Assembly: GCF_009933135.1 (NCBI RefSeq)
Contig: NZ_MAEH01000017.1
Location: forward strand, 124,001 to 188,000
Length of the DNA: 64,000 nucleotides
From: Candidatus Enterococcus leclercqii
GTDB taxonomy: Bacteria > Bacillota > Bacilli > Lactobacillales > Enterococcaceae
Direction: 5' to 3'
Positions 17,401-25,135 of this stretch are shown in pieces (position 1 is the first letter of the stretch; the number at the start of each line of letters is the position of its first letter). The notes beneath the pieces are model-generated. The model saw nothing but the letters and a program-made list of their open reading frames with translations, did not search any database and was not told where the DNA came from. A program made the position numbers and the translations under genes.

Positions 17401-18252
17401 TTACTTCAACGTCCGCACTAGATAGACTTCCTCACAGAAGCCTTTCAGGGCATTGTAGATCCGCTGTGCTCGGGAATGCTGCCGACACAATGCAAAAACA
17501 GTTGGCCCGCTACCACTCATCAGAGCCGCATCCGCACCATATTTTAGCATGCGGTCTTTGATCTGCTGAATCACAGGATGTCGTTGAATGGTGATGTCTT
17601 CTAAGCTGTTGCCCATCTGCCGTATCATTTCTTCGTAATCGTCAGCTTCGATAGCTGCCCGCAACGCACCGATATTCGGATGACTAATCTTCTCCACATC
17701 AACTTCGGGAAATACCGTACGAGTAGAAACGCTGATTTTGGGTTTCACCAAAACCACCCAACACTGCGGCATCGGATCAATCAATTGAACCCGTTCACCT
17801 TTGCCACCGATAAAAGCGGTGTGGCCATAAAGACAATAAGGTACGTCGGTCCCGATTTCGACGCCGATAGCAATCAATTCGTCTTCTGATAGTCCCAATT
17901 GCCAAAGTCGATTCAGCCCTCGCAAAGCGGCTGCCGTATCGGAACTCCCCCCACCTAAACCCGCTGCTACCGGGATATTTTTCTGGATATCAATTTTGAC
18001 ACCGGTTTTGATACCATATCGATTTTTCATCATGGCCACTGCCTGATAAACATTGTTGCGTCGATCTACCGGCAAAAAAGCCTTATTGGTCTCCAAGATA
18101 ATCTTGTCTTCCATAAGTTCCGTGATGGTCAATCGATCTGCAAGATCCACGCTGGACATGACCATCTCCAACTCATGATACCCATCGGCTCGCTTATGTA
18201 GCACATCTAGCCCCAGATTGATCTTGGCGGGTGCTTTTTCTATGATCTCCAA
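17401..18252 (-). CDS. ispE: 4-diphosphocytidyl-2-C-methyl-D-erythritol kinase (IspE), possibly an orphan
   Basis: A 283-residue GHMP kinase of normal IspE length. The N-terminal APAKINLGLDVLHKRADGYHEL contains the substrate Lys and catalytic-site segment; PVAAGLGGGSSDTAAAL near 94-110 is the ATP-binding loop; MSGSGPTVFAL is the C-terminal GHMP motif. IspE phosphorylates CDP-methylerythritol in the MEP isoprenoid route. Enterococci generally use the mevalonate route and can keep ispE without the rest, so its true role here may differ. Start is TTG after AGGTGACAGG. Ancestral neighbours veg and purR are displaced by insertions. Confidence 0.93.
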   Translation of the reverse strand: MEIIEKAPAKINLGLDVLHKRADGYHELEMVMSSVDLADRLTITELMEDKIILETNKAFLPVDRRNNVYQAVAMMKNRYGIKTGVKIDIQKNIPVAAGLGGGSSDTAAALRGLNRLWQLGLSEDELIAIGVEIGTDVPYCLYGHTAFIGGKGERVQLIDPMPQCWVVLVKPKISVSTRTVFPEVDVEKISHPNIGALRAAIEADDYEEMIRQMGNSLEDITIQRHPVIQQIKDRMLKYGADAALMSGSGPTVFALCRQHSRAQRIYNALKGFCEEVYLVRTLK

Positions 18253-18464
18253 CCTGTCACCTGCTTTCTAAAGGAAACAACCGCCGCAAATACAAAAAAC
18301 TTCCTGTCTTTGCTATCGTTCTTCCAACAAAAATCGTTGCCTCGATTCTATCATAAACCGCCGCATCTGGCATCTTTCGTGAAAAAATCTTAGTTTTTAG
18401 TTTGGCTTTTTCTTTAGTAGTTCTCTTAATGAACGGATTCTTGCTGTCCTTCTCGTCGTATCAG

Positions 18465-18494
18465 TTGATTTCCCTGCCCCATCCGCCTTACAAT
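18465..18494 (+). promoter_or_regulatory. hsp20 promoter
   Basis: TTGATT (18465-18470) and TACAAT (18489-18494), spacer 18. No CtsR heptad repeat or CIRCE element was seen near it. Confidence 0.7.
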
Positions 18495-18531
18495 GAATTT
18501 GAAGTAAAACTAACGAAACGAGGGATAGACA

Positions 18532-18960
18532 ATGGCAAACTTGATTCCAAGAGATTTTGACGATTTGAACGCACTACGCAGCAACAGCGAGGAACTGATG
18601 GGCAAACTCATGAACAATTTCTGGCAAGACCGGCAGATATCCACCGACATCAAAGAATACGACGATCGCTATGAAGTCGCGGCTGATCTTCCCGGAGTGG
18701 AAAAGGAAAATATCACCGTTCACTACGCCGATGATCAATTATCTATCGCAGCCTTTCAGAAAAAAGAGCTGGAAGACTCAGAGGAAAACGGCCGCTACCT
18801 ACGTCGGGAACGTTCTACAGCCAGTTTCCAACGCACTTTTACCATCCGCAATATTGATGAAGAAAAAATCACTGCAACATTTAAAAACGGCGTGTTGCAC
18901 CTGACACTACCTAAAAAAACCTTAGCTGATCAGCCAGGGAAGACAATTACGATTGATTAG
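18532..18960 (+). CDS. small heat shock protein, Hsp20 family
   Basis: 142 residues. The alpha-crystallin domain spans about 38-130 with DIKEYDDRYEVAADLPGV at its start and the conserved FKNGVLHLTLPK near the end; the short tail holds KTITID. It acts as an ATP-independent holdase in the cytoplasm. It is monocistronic, with its own promoter and a strong terminator. Confidence 0.94.
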   Translation: MANLIPRDFDDLNALRSNSEELMGKLMNNFWQDRQISTDIKEYDDRYEVAADLPGVEKENITVHYADDQLSIAAFQKKELEDSEENGRYLRRERSTASFQRTFTIRNIDEEKITATFKNGVLHLTLPKKTLADQPGKTITID

Positions 18961-19068
18961 AAATTGAAAAGCGCTCGGTTGAAGGCTGTAGAGCGGCAAC
19001 TAGACTGATGGATAACGAGGAATTCGTTCATTTTTCCCTCCACTACTCCTATGCTCCAGTGGTCATCT

Positions 19069-19095
19069 CGCCGGACTTTCACCGGCGCTTTTTTT
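19069..19095 (+). terminator. terminator of hsp20
   Basis: CGCCGG-ACTTTCA-CCGGCG followed by seven T. A longer pairing with AAAAGCGC near 18967 is also possible. Confidence 0.88.
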
Positions 19096-19162
19096 GCAGA
19101 CCTCCAATTGACTTTTACGATAAACATTTCTTTTTAAATTCTTACCTGAATGGAGATTTTCC

Positions 19163-19669
19163 ATGAAGCCTATCTATCATACTGCATTTGGTGTTTACGG
19201 TATTTTGTATAATGACAGCAACCAGTTACTCGTCATAAAAAAAACAGGTGGTCCTTATACCAATCGTTACGATCTTCCTGGTGGTAGTCAGGAAGATGGT
19301 GAATTGTTAGAAGACACTCTGGTTCGAGAAGTTGCAGAAGAAACCAGCTACTACGCAACTGCCTTCCAGCAATTGGGCGTCAAGAACTTTCTGTATCCCT
19401 GGATTTATCGACAATTCACCTACAATAATCACATAGCTGTCTTCTTTCGGATCACGGCCTATGTCTCATCTTTTACCCCAATTCTTTCCTTTGAGGGACA
19501 AGATTCTTTAGGCTATGTATGGTTGTCTCTAGATAGCTTGACAGAACAAAATGCTTCCCCTCTTGTTTTGACTGCCAAGGAATACCTACAAACCGGCTTA
19601 TTTTCAACAGTTGGTGTCCAATTTTCACAATATGAAGTTTTAAAGATTCCCGCTTTTCTTGATTACTAA
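19163..19669 (+). CDS. Nudix hydrolase
   Basis: 168 residues. The Nudix box is GGSQEDGELLEDTLVREVAEE at about 39-59, fitting Gx5Ex7REUxEE, with Thr instead of the usual final Gly. These enzymes cleave nucleoside diphosphate-linked compounds with Mg2+ held by the Glu residues. The substrate cannot be told from the sequence. Start ATG follows TGGAGATTTTCC. A terminator follows, shared with the converging kinase gene. Confidence 0.88.
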   Translation: MKPIYHTAFGVYGILYNDSNQLLVIKKTGGPYTNRYDLPGGSQEDGELLEDTLVREVAEETSYYATAFQQLGVKNFLYPWIYRQFTYNNHIAVFFRITAYVSSFTPILSFEGQDSLGYVWLSLDSLTEQNASPLVLTAKEYLQTGLFSTVGVQFSQYEVLKIPAFLDY

Positions 19670-19766
19670 AAGAGTTGATATGCTAAGAACCGTCGCTAAC
19701 TGATTACCCAATTCTTCATTGCTTTCAAACTTACTGGTCCATTTTTACTCATCTATTTCTTGATAA

Positions 19767-19808
19767 ATACCCTGCCAGCCATCACTGTAATGAGACGACT
19801 GGCAGGGT
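19767..19808. terminator. bidirectional terminator between Nudix and FGGY kinase genes
   Basis: ACCCTGCCAG and CTGGCAGGGT enclose about 20 bases between two converging genes. The flanking T run is modest on the plus side (GTTTG). Confidence 0.7.
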
Positions 19809-19842
19809 GTTTGCTGTATTCGGCAATCCAAATAGGTGAGTC

Positions 19843-21243
19843 TCACACAAAATCAAAATAATTCTCGCTGAGTTTGGCATACTTCTGATAGTTTTCAGGA
19901 TTCCAAGACAGTTCTGTGCCAGATTTTTTAGGTGGCGTTGGTTTTTCCTTCAGCCAAGCATACAAGCCGAAAATAGGCTCGTTTTCTTCAGAAAGAACGC
20001 CTTGGCAGCCTAATATATCCAAAGTCAGCTGTGTGAGAGCTGTTGTTTGGAAAAAACCGCCGCTTAAAGTGATCTCATCGGTGACACCCGCCATTTCCGC
20101 CAGTATGTTGACATTTAACAATAGGCCTTCAACGACGCTTCTGATTAATTGTGCCTGTTTAGTATCAACGGTCAGTCCCTGAAACCCAGCTGTAACCGCG
20201 GTACGCCAATAGGGTGCCCGCTCCCCGTTAATGAAAGGTGCAAATCTGACCCCGTCTGAACCGACGTCTGTTTGTGCCAGGATTTCCGGCAATTCCTGAT
20301 AAAAGCGCTGCGGAGCTTGCGGGAAAAATACGTTAGCGGCCCACTGTAAGACACAGCCGCCATTGTTGGAGGGCGCCCCAGTGACGAACCAGTCTTTATT
20401 CAAAACATAACAAAAGTTTTGACGGACAGGATCCAACTTTGGCTCTTTGCGCAAAACTCGCACTGCTGCACTGGTACCAATCGTTAAGCTATTAGCAATA
20501 CCTGTGTAGTGATAGCCGGCAAAAGCTGCTAGACAGCCATCACTAGCGCCGGCGTACACGTTACTTGTCAGCGGCAGACCCAGCTCTGTTGCTAAGTCCG
20601 CTGTGATAGTAAACGCCTTTGAACCGTCTACGATTCGAGCCAGCTGCGGCTTTTTGATTCCCAGATAGGCCAGTATTTTTTCATCCCAGCTGCCACTAGC
20701 TAACTGATATAGTCCCGTGGCAGAAGCAGTGGCGGCATCAATAACTGTTTCACCAGTAAAGGTCGTCAGCAATAGCTCTTTTACCCCCAACCAGCGGGTT
20801 TCTTGCGGATAAGCACCAGTCTTTTGCAGAAAATCAATCTTAGCAAAAGTTGACATGGCATGAATTGGCGTTCCAGTAGCTAAGTAAAAGTCCTGTGCTT
20901 GTTGTGTTTTACGAAACTCTTCCATAAAAGGTCCGGCCTGACGATCCGACCAGAGAAAAATCTTGCCGGCTGTAAGGGGCATCTCCGGAGGCTGCGGCAA
21001 CAGGCTGTGCATAGCCGTACTGAAGGCAATATCAGTAATCCGACTGCGGAAGGTTTCTGGAATTAAACCAATCAATTCCTTGACTGCCGCTAACACCTCA
21101 GCAGCTTTTTGATAGCGATCTATCCCATAATCAGAATACGTGACCAGCGCTGCCTGCCCGTGATGGCGCAACTGACCGGCTTCGATAACACCCAGTTTTA
21201 CTGCCGTCGTCCCCACATCAATTCCTAAAAATAATTCTTCCAT
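19843..21243 (-). CDS. FGGY-family carbohydrate kinase (gluconokinase/xylulokinase type)
   Basis: About 466 residues. The N-terminal phosphate-binding loop is FLGIDVGTTAVKLGV, and the C-terminal ATP-domain motif is EITLSGGFFQT. GASDGCLAAFAGYH carries the catalytic Asp. It phosphorylates a sugar, polyol or sugar acid with ATP; gluconate is a guess from overall resemblance (GTPIHAMSTFAKIDFL). The ATG start is preferred over an upstream GTG because GTGAGG lies at proper distance from it. It follows the Rnf-like genes by 75 bases on the same strand, so it may be co-transcribed, with no obvious functional tie. Confidence 0.8.
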   Translation of the reverse strand: MEELFLGIDVGTTAVKLGVIEAGQLRHHGQAALVTYSDYGIDRYQKAAEVLAAVKELIGLIPETFRSRITDIAFSTAMHSLLPQPPEMPLTAGKIFLWSDRQAGPFMEEFRKTQQAQDFYLATGTPIHAMSTFAKIDFLQKTGAYPQETRWLGVKELLLTTFTGETVIDAATASATGLYQLASGSWDEKILAYLGIKKPQLARIVDGSKAFTITADLATELGLPLTSNVYAGASDGCLAAFAGYHYTGIANSLTIGTSAAVRVLRKEPKLDPVRQNFCYVLNKDWFVTGAPSNNGGCVLQWAANVFFPQAPQRFYQELPEILAQTDVGSDGVRFAPFINGERAPYWRTAVTAGFQGLTVDTKQAQLIRSVVEGLLLNVNILAEMAGVTDEITLSGGFFQTTALTQLTLDILGCQGVLSEENEPIFGLYAWLKEKPTPPKKSGTELSWNPENYQKYAKLSENYFDFV

Positions 21244-21317
21244 CTCCTGCTGCCTCACTTTCTACGCAAAGAAAGTCTAGCCGAACTGCGAAAATTTCGC
21301 AACCCAGCCAGACTCTT

Positions 21318-21899
21318 TCAGAAAATTTCCTCGAAGAAAACGCCACGGAAAAAGGACAAACTCAAAAAAATCAGAAATAGCAAAATCAGCTGAATTGGAA
21401 GGCCCTGTAACGGTTTTGGAATTGGTGCAATCCGCAGTCGGTCCTGAATACCAGCAGACAGAATGCCGCAAAGCCAAAAGAAACCTAGACTTAAGCCCCC
21501 TTGATAAAGACTGTCTCCCACATCTGCCAGATGCAAGCCGCTAGTCAAAGCCAAAACAATCAGAATCGGTAATAGGACTACCAATTGCCGTTGCGACAAA
21601 AGGGCCCAAGTTGTTCGTCCCAGCAGTTTTGCTGTCGCCAAGCTAAAACAGCCGGTAGTCAAGCCTAAAAGCAAAGGTCCCATAACTGGTTCGTTGCCGT
21701 TGGAAACAAACGACGGTGGTAGTAACAAAAACAGCAGCAGCCCGCAAGCAGCACCAACAGTAATCATTGTTGTCAAAAGAATGGTTTGTAACAGTCGACT
21801 AATCTTATTTGGTTCCCCAATTTGCCGACCATTTTCTTCTGTCAAATTCACAATAGCCACTATGCCAAGAAACATAACTATTCGAATCGCTAAATTCAT
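21318..21899 (-). CDS. divergent RnfA/NqrE-like membrane protein lacking the usual cysteine motifs
   Basis: 193 residues with six predicted membrane helices, the length and topology of RnfA/NqrE. The C-terminal part (AGIQDRLRIAPIPKPLQGLPIQLI) aligns well with the RnfA end, where E. coli has AAIRERLAVADVPAPFRG. The N-terminal NNFVLxxFLGLCP motif is replaced by NLTEENGRQIGEP. The second cysteine motif TNCAVLG is replaced by LALTSGLHL. Those two cysteines hold a membrane iron-sulfur centre in Rnf/NQR, so this protein probably has none. It starts 11 bases after rnfD with GGGGAG as site. Confidence 0.65.
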   Translation of the reverse strand: MNLAIRIVMFLGIVAIVNLTEENGRQIGEPNKISRLLQTILLTTMITVGAACGLLLFLLLPPSFVSNGNEPVMGPLLLGLTTGCFSLATAKLLGRTTWALLSQRQLVVLLPILIVLALTSGLHLADVGDSLYQGGLSLGFFWLCGILSAGIQDRLRIAPIPKPLQGLPIQLILLFLIFLSLSFFRGVFFEEIF

Positions 21900-21910
21900 A
21901 AGTTTCTCCC

Positions 21911-22996
21911 CTATCTATCCAGCTTTATATTCAGCGTAGAATTGCCTGGTTCACCCAGAACCCGGCGCCGAAACAGACGATCAATCAAAGGCACACAACA
22001 ATTCATGATCAATATCGCATAGCTAACTCCTTCATTCGTAGGGCCCCAAAATCGCAGGATCACTACTAGCAGGCCAATACCGGCGGCATACAAGCATTCC
22101 CCTATTATCGTAGAAGGACTGGAGGAATAGTCGGTGGCCATAAAGACAGCTCCCAATAGCAGCCCGCCTCCCAGAATGTGGCCAACTACTGTCTGCCAAG
22201 AAGCCAAATTCCCAGGTTCAGCAAATAGCCAAGCCCCTACTGCCACCACAGCGATCATTATTAGCGGAATATGAACCCGGATGATTTTTTGCCAGATCAA
22301 AAAAATAGCTGCCAATAAAATCAAAAGTGCCGATGTTTCTCCGATTCGCCCACCGGTATTGCCCACCAGCATGTCCAAAAGTGTCTCGGCAGTTGGCAGC
22401 TCGCCTGCTTTCATAGCAGCTAGTGGTGTGGCATGGGTCGTGGCATCTATTGTGGCCTGCTCCACAGCTTCCGGTGAAATTCTGTTAAAAGGCGGATTTG
22501 GCCAGCTGATTCGAAACATTTCTTCAAAGAACAAACCTACTAACAGGGCACGTCCTCCTAGTGCGGGATTCAAAAAATTATAGCCGATGCCGCCAAAAAA
22601 CTCTTTGACAACGACGATTGCGAAAGCCGCTCCGATTACCGGAAAATACCAAGGTGCAGAAGGCGGCAGGTTCATAGCCAACAGCAATCCGGTGACCACC
22701 GCACTCAGATCAAAGGTCAGTTTTTTTCCTTGGACCTTGAACCAGATTATCTCCGAAAGCTGTGCCGTTCCCACCGCCAGAATATAAAGTAGATACACTC
22801 GCCAGCCGAACCAAAAACCCGATAACAATCCGATTGGCAGCAAAGCTAACGTGACAGTTCCCATGATGCGACGGCTTGACACATCTCCGGTTAAATGCGG
22901 GTTCGGCGCGGTTTGCAGCTGACTGCATTCTCCTGCTAACTGCTGGATAGACACTGCCTGTTCTTCAGAAACTGCCTGTTTTTCCAGTTTACTCAT
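21911..22996 (-). CDS. rnfD: RnfD/NqrB-like flavin-carrying membrane subunit
   Basis: 361 residues with about nine to ten membrane helices, including conserved NPHLTGDVSSRRIM, KEFFGGIGYNFLNPALGGRALL and the end AILIMNCCVPLIDR. In RnfD/NqrB an FMN is linked by phosphoester to a Thr in S/T-G-A-T; the equivalent here is TTHATPLA at about 184-191, keeping the acceptor Thr but with His for Gly. A flavin transferase (ApbE) would be needed and is not in the window. The start overlaps the rnfC stop (ATGA). Confidence 0.85.
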   Translation of the reverse strand: MSKLEKQAVSEEQAVSIQQLAGECSQLQTAPNPHLTGDVSSRRIMGTVTLALLPIGLLSGFWFGWRVYLLYILAVGTAQLSEIIWFKVQGKKLTFDLSAVVTGLLLAMNLPPSAPWYFPVIGAAFAIVVVKEFFGGIGYNFLNPALGGRALLVGLFFEEMFRISWPNPPFNRISPEAVEQATIDATTHATPLAAMKAGELPTAETLLDMLVGNTGGRIGETSALLILLAAIFLIWQKIIRVHIPLIMIAVVAVGAWLFAEPGNLASWQTVVGHILGGGLLLGAVFMATDYSSSPSTIIGECLYAAGIGLLVVILRFWGPTNEGVSYAILIMNCCVPLIDRLFRRRVLGEPGNSTLNIKLDR

Positions 22997-24318
22997 TTTT
23001 CTGCCGCCTCCTTCTTTAGCTTGCCGATGGTTTGCTTGGCTTCATTGATTGTGGCTGCCAAATGTCGACGAGACGGACAAACATAACTACAACACCCGCA
23101 GTTGATGCATTGCTCCGCTTGTAGTTGTTCACAGCGAACCAGCTCACCACTTCGCATCGCTTGATCGATATTTTGTGGCTCCAGACGGATAGGACAGCTG
23201 GCCACACAGCGATTGCAGCGAATACACGGTTCTTCGGTAAATAGGCGATCATGACTTCGGTTCAAAACCACCAATCCATTTGAACCCTTTGTTAGCGGTG
23301 TGTCTAACTCATGGAGAGTCCGCCCCATCATCGGTCCACCATGAATGATGCGAATCGGCGGTCCACCGATAAAACCACCACAAAAAGCAATCAATTCTCC
23401 GGCACAGGTGCCCAGCGGAAATTCCACTACTCGTCGGCTGCCAACGTCACCAGTAATGGTCACATAGCGTCTGGTCAACGGACGATAATCATCGACGGCC
23501 TCGGCTAAAGCTTTGGAGGTGGCAACATTCATCGTATAAGCTCCCGTTTCTACTGTCCGACCTCCCATGGGTGACTCAGCACCAATTAAAGTTTCCAAAA
23601 GCTGCTTTTCCCCACCTTGAGGATAACGAATCGGTAAAACGTGAACTTCGCAATCTACAATATTCGCACTGGCTTTTTGCATAGCGGCAATGGCTAGTGG
23701 TTTATCCGCTTCAATCCCCACTAGAATCTTTTCCGCATGTAAAAGCTCCCGCGCAATCTCTCCTCCGCGGATAATTTTCTGGGCTTCTCGCTGCATGAGA
23801 TAGTCATCGGCATGGATAAATGGCTCACACTCCGCTCCATTTAACACGACAAAGCGAACATCCACATGATCGGCCGGCTTTAGTTTGACATGTGTTGGAA
23901 AGGTCGCCCCACCCAGCCCTACAACACCAGCTTCCCGTACTCTTTCTGCCATTGTCGTCTCGCGACTTAGCTGCTGTACTATTTCTTGATTTGCAGATAG
24001 CTCTCGGCGAATGACCACTGCTGTTTGAGTGCCACCGGCTAAGTTAGGGACTTCACGAATGGCTGTCACTTCTCCGGTGATTGAGGCATGGACATGACCA
24101 GAAACTTCTGCTTCAGACATCGCGATAATCTGCCCTGCCTGCACACGGTCTCCCACAGCTACTTGAACTTCATTAGGTGCCCCGATGTGTTGGTCAAATG
24201 GAATCATTACTTCTATCGGTTCATAAACATAAAGCTCCGGTTCCAATCGAAAAAGTTCTTTTAGCTTCAATGTTGACGGCGCGAAATCTATGCCGCCGGT
24301 AAACTTTTGGATTTTCAT
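22993..24318 (-). CDS. rnfC: RnfC-like iron-sulfur/NADH-binding electron transport subunit
   Basis: About 441 residues. N-terminal barrel-sandwich region (GGIDF start), then the flavin/NADH-binding domain with VVGLGGATFPTHVKL and LNGAECEPFIHADD. Near the C-terminus are two 4Fe-4S motifs, CIRCNRCVASCP and CINCGCCSYVCP. RnfC takes electrons from NADH or ferredoxin partners at the membrane. The ATG start follows GGGGAGAAGAGCG. First gene of a three-gene set; RnfB, RnfE and RnfG are not here. Confidence 0.88.
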   Translation of the reverse strand: MKIQKFTGGIDFAPSTLKLKELFRLEPELYVYEPIEVMIPFDQHIGAPNEVQVAVGDRVQAGQIIAMSEAEVSGHVHASITGEVTAIREVPNLAGGTQTAVVIRRELSANQEIVQQLSRETTMAERVREAGVVGLGGATFPTHVKLKPADHVDVRFVVLNGAECEPFIHADDYLMQREAQKIIRGGEIARELLHAEKILVGIEADKPLAIAAMQKASANIVDCEVHVLPIRYPQGGEKQLLETLIGAESPMGGRTVETGAYTMNVATSKALAEAVDDYRPLTRRYVTITGDVGSRRVVEFPLGTCAGELIAFCGGFIGGPPIRIIHGGPMMGRTLHELDTPLTKGSNGLVVLNRSHDRLFTEEPCIRCNRCVASCPIRLEPQNIDQAMRSGELVRCEQLQAEQCINCGCCSYVCPSRRHLAATINEAKQTIGKLKKEAAEK

Positions 24319-24487
24319 CGCTCTTCTCCCCATTTCTCGCCGTCTCTGCGCCTTTTTCCTCACTGGCAGCTGCAGCTTTCTTCACAGCACTTCCTTCACT
24401 TGAAATACAATCGTTTTCACATATTAATGGTAACAAATTTCACAAGCTGGGAAAAGAAATCAGCTGACTCCTCCAAAAATAAGCAAT

Positions 24488-24516
24488 TTGAAAAAAACTA
24501 CTATTATTCATACTAA
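24488..24516 (+). promoter_or_regulatory. possible padR promoter
   Basis: TTGAAA (24488-24493) and TACTAA (24511-24516), spacer 17. Just downstream the related words AAAGTACTATGTA and AAAGTAGTGTGTG lie in tandem and could be PadR contacts. The space is shared with the divergent rnfC promoter. Confidence 0.45.
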
Positions 24517-24600
24517 AGTACTATGTACGACAAAGTAGTGTGTGATACAATTAATTCAAACAAAAGCTGATTGCTGTCTCAGCAGAAAGGACGAGAACCT

Positions 24601-24969
24601 ATGACCGAAACAATTTCCAAGGAGATGATTCGCGGCCACGTAGAAACCATCGTGCTGAATATCCTCAGTCAAGGAGATTCTTACGGCTATGCCATTTCCA
24701 AAACCGTGACCCAACTCAGCGACGGCGCCTATGACCTCAATGAAGCCACCCTTTACACCGTCTTTCGTCGTTTAGAAAAACAAGGGGCTATTGAGAGCTA
24801 TTGGGGGGATCAGACCAAAGGCGGTCGGCGAAAATATTATCACCTGACTGCGCAAGGGCAAGAAACGTTGACCGCAGAAGTCGCCAACTGGCAAGTGGCT
24901 AAACAAATTCTCGATCAGCTGATTACTGGCAAACTCGCACCACAAACCGCTGCCACAACCGACGAATAA
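24601..24969 (+). CDS. PadR-family transcriptional regulator
   Basis: 122 residues from the ATG after AAAGGACGAGAACCT. The winged helix has the PadR signature: GHVETIVLNILSQGDSYGYAISK, LNEATLYTVFRRLEKQGAIES, and YYHLTAQGQE at the wing. It usually represses its own operon and a membrane-stress or transport gene until a ligand binds. It is followed by a DUF4097 gene, a partnership that is common in Firmicutes. Confidence 0.88.
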   Translation: MTETISKEMIRGHVETIVLNILSQGDSYGYAISKTVTQLSDGAYDLNEATLYTVFRRLEKQGAIESYWGDQTKGGRRKYYHLTAQGQETLTAEVANWQVAKQILDQLITGKLAPQTAATTDE

Positions 24970-25135
24970 TTTCCATTTGAAAAACTAGCTAGCCTTCAGT
25001 TATGAGAATTTTTAACCAAGATCAGAAGAAAGCGGTTCTTTATTCCACAACTAAGACGAAAAAAATCCCTGTCGCTATCACTGCTGTGTTCAGGTACAAG
25101 TAACTTTTCACTCAAAAGAGAAAGGCGGAAACAAA

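Noticed and set aside
19843-24318. Kinase and Rnf-like genes forming one functional pathway
   Set aside because: They share a strand and lie 75 bases apart, but no biochemical link between an FGGY kinase and Rnf subunits is known; proximity alone is not enough.
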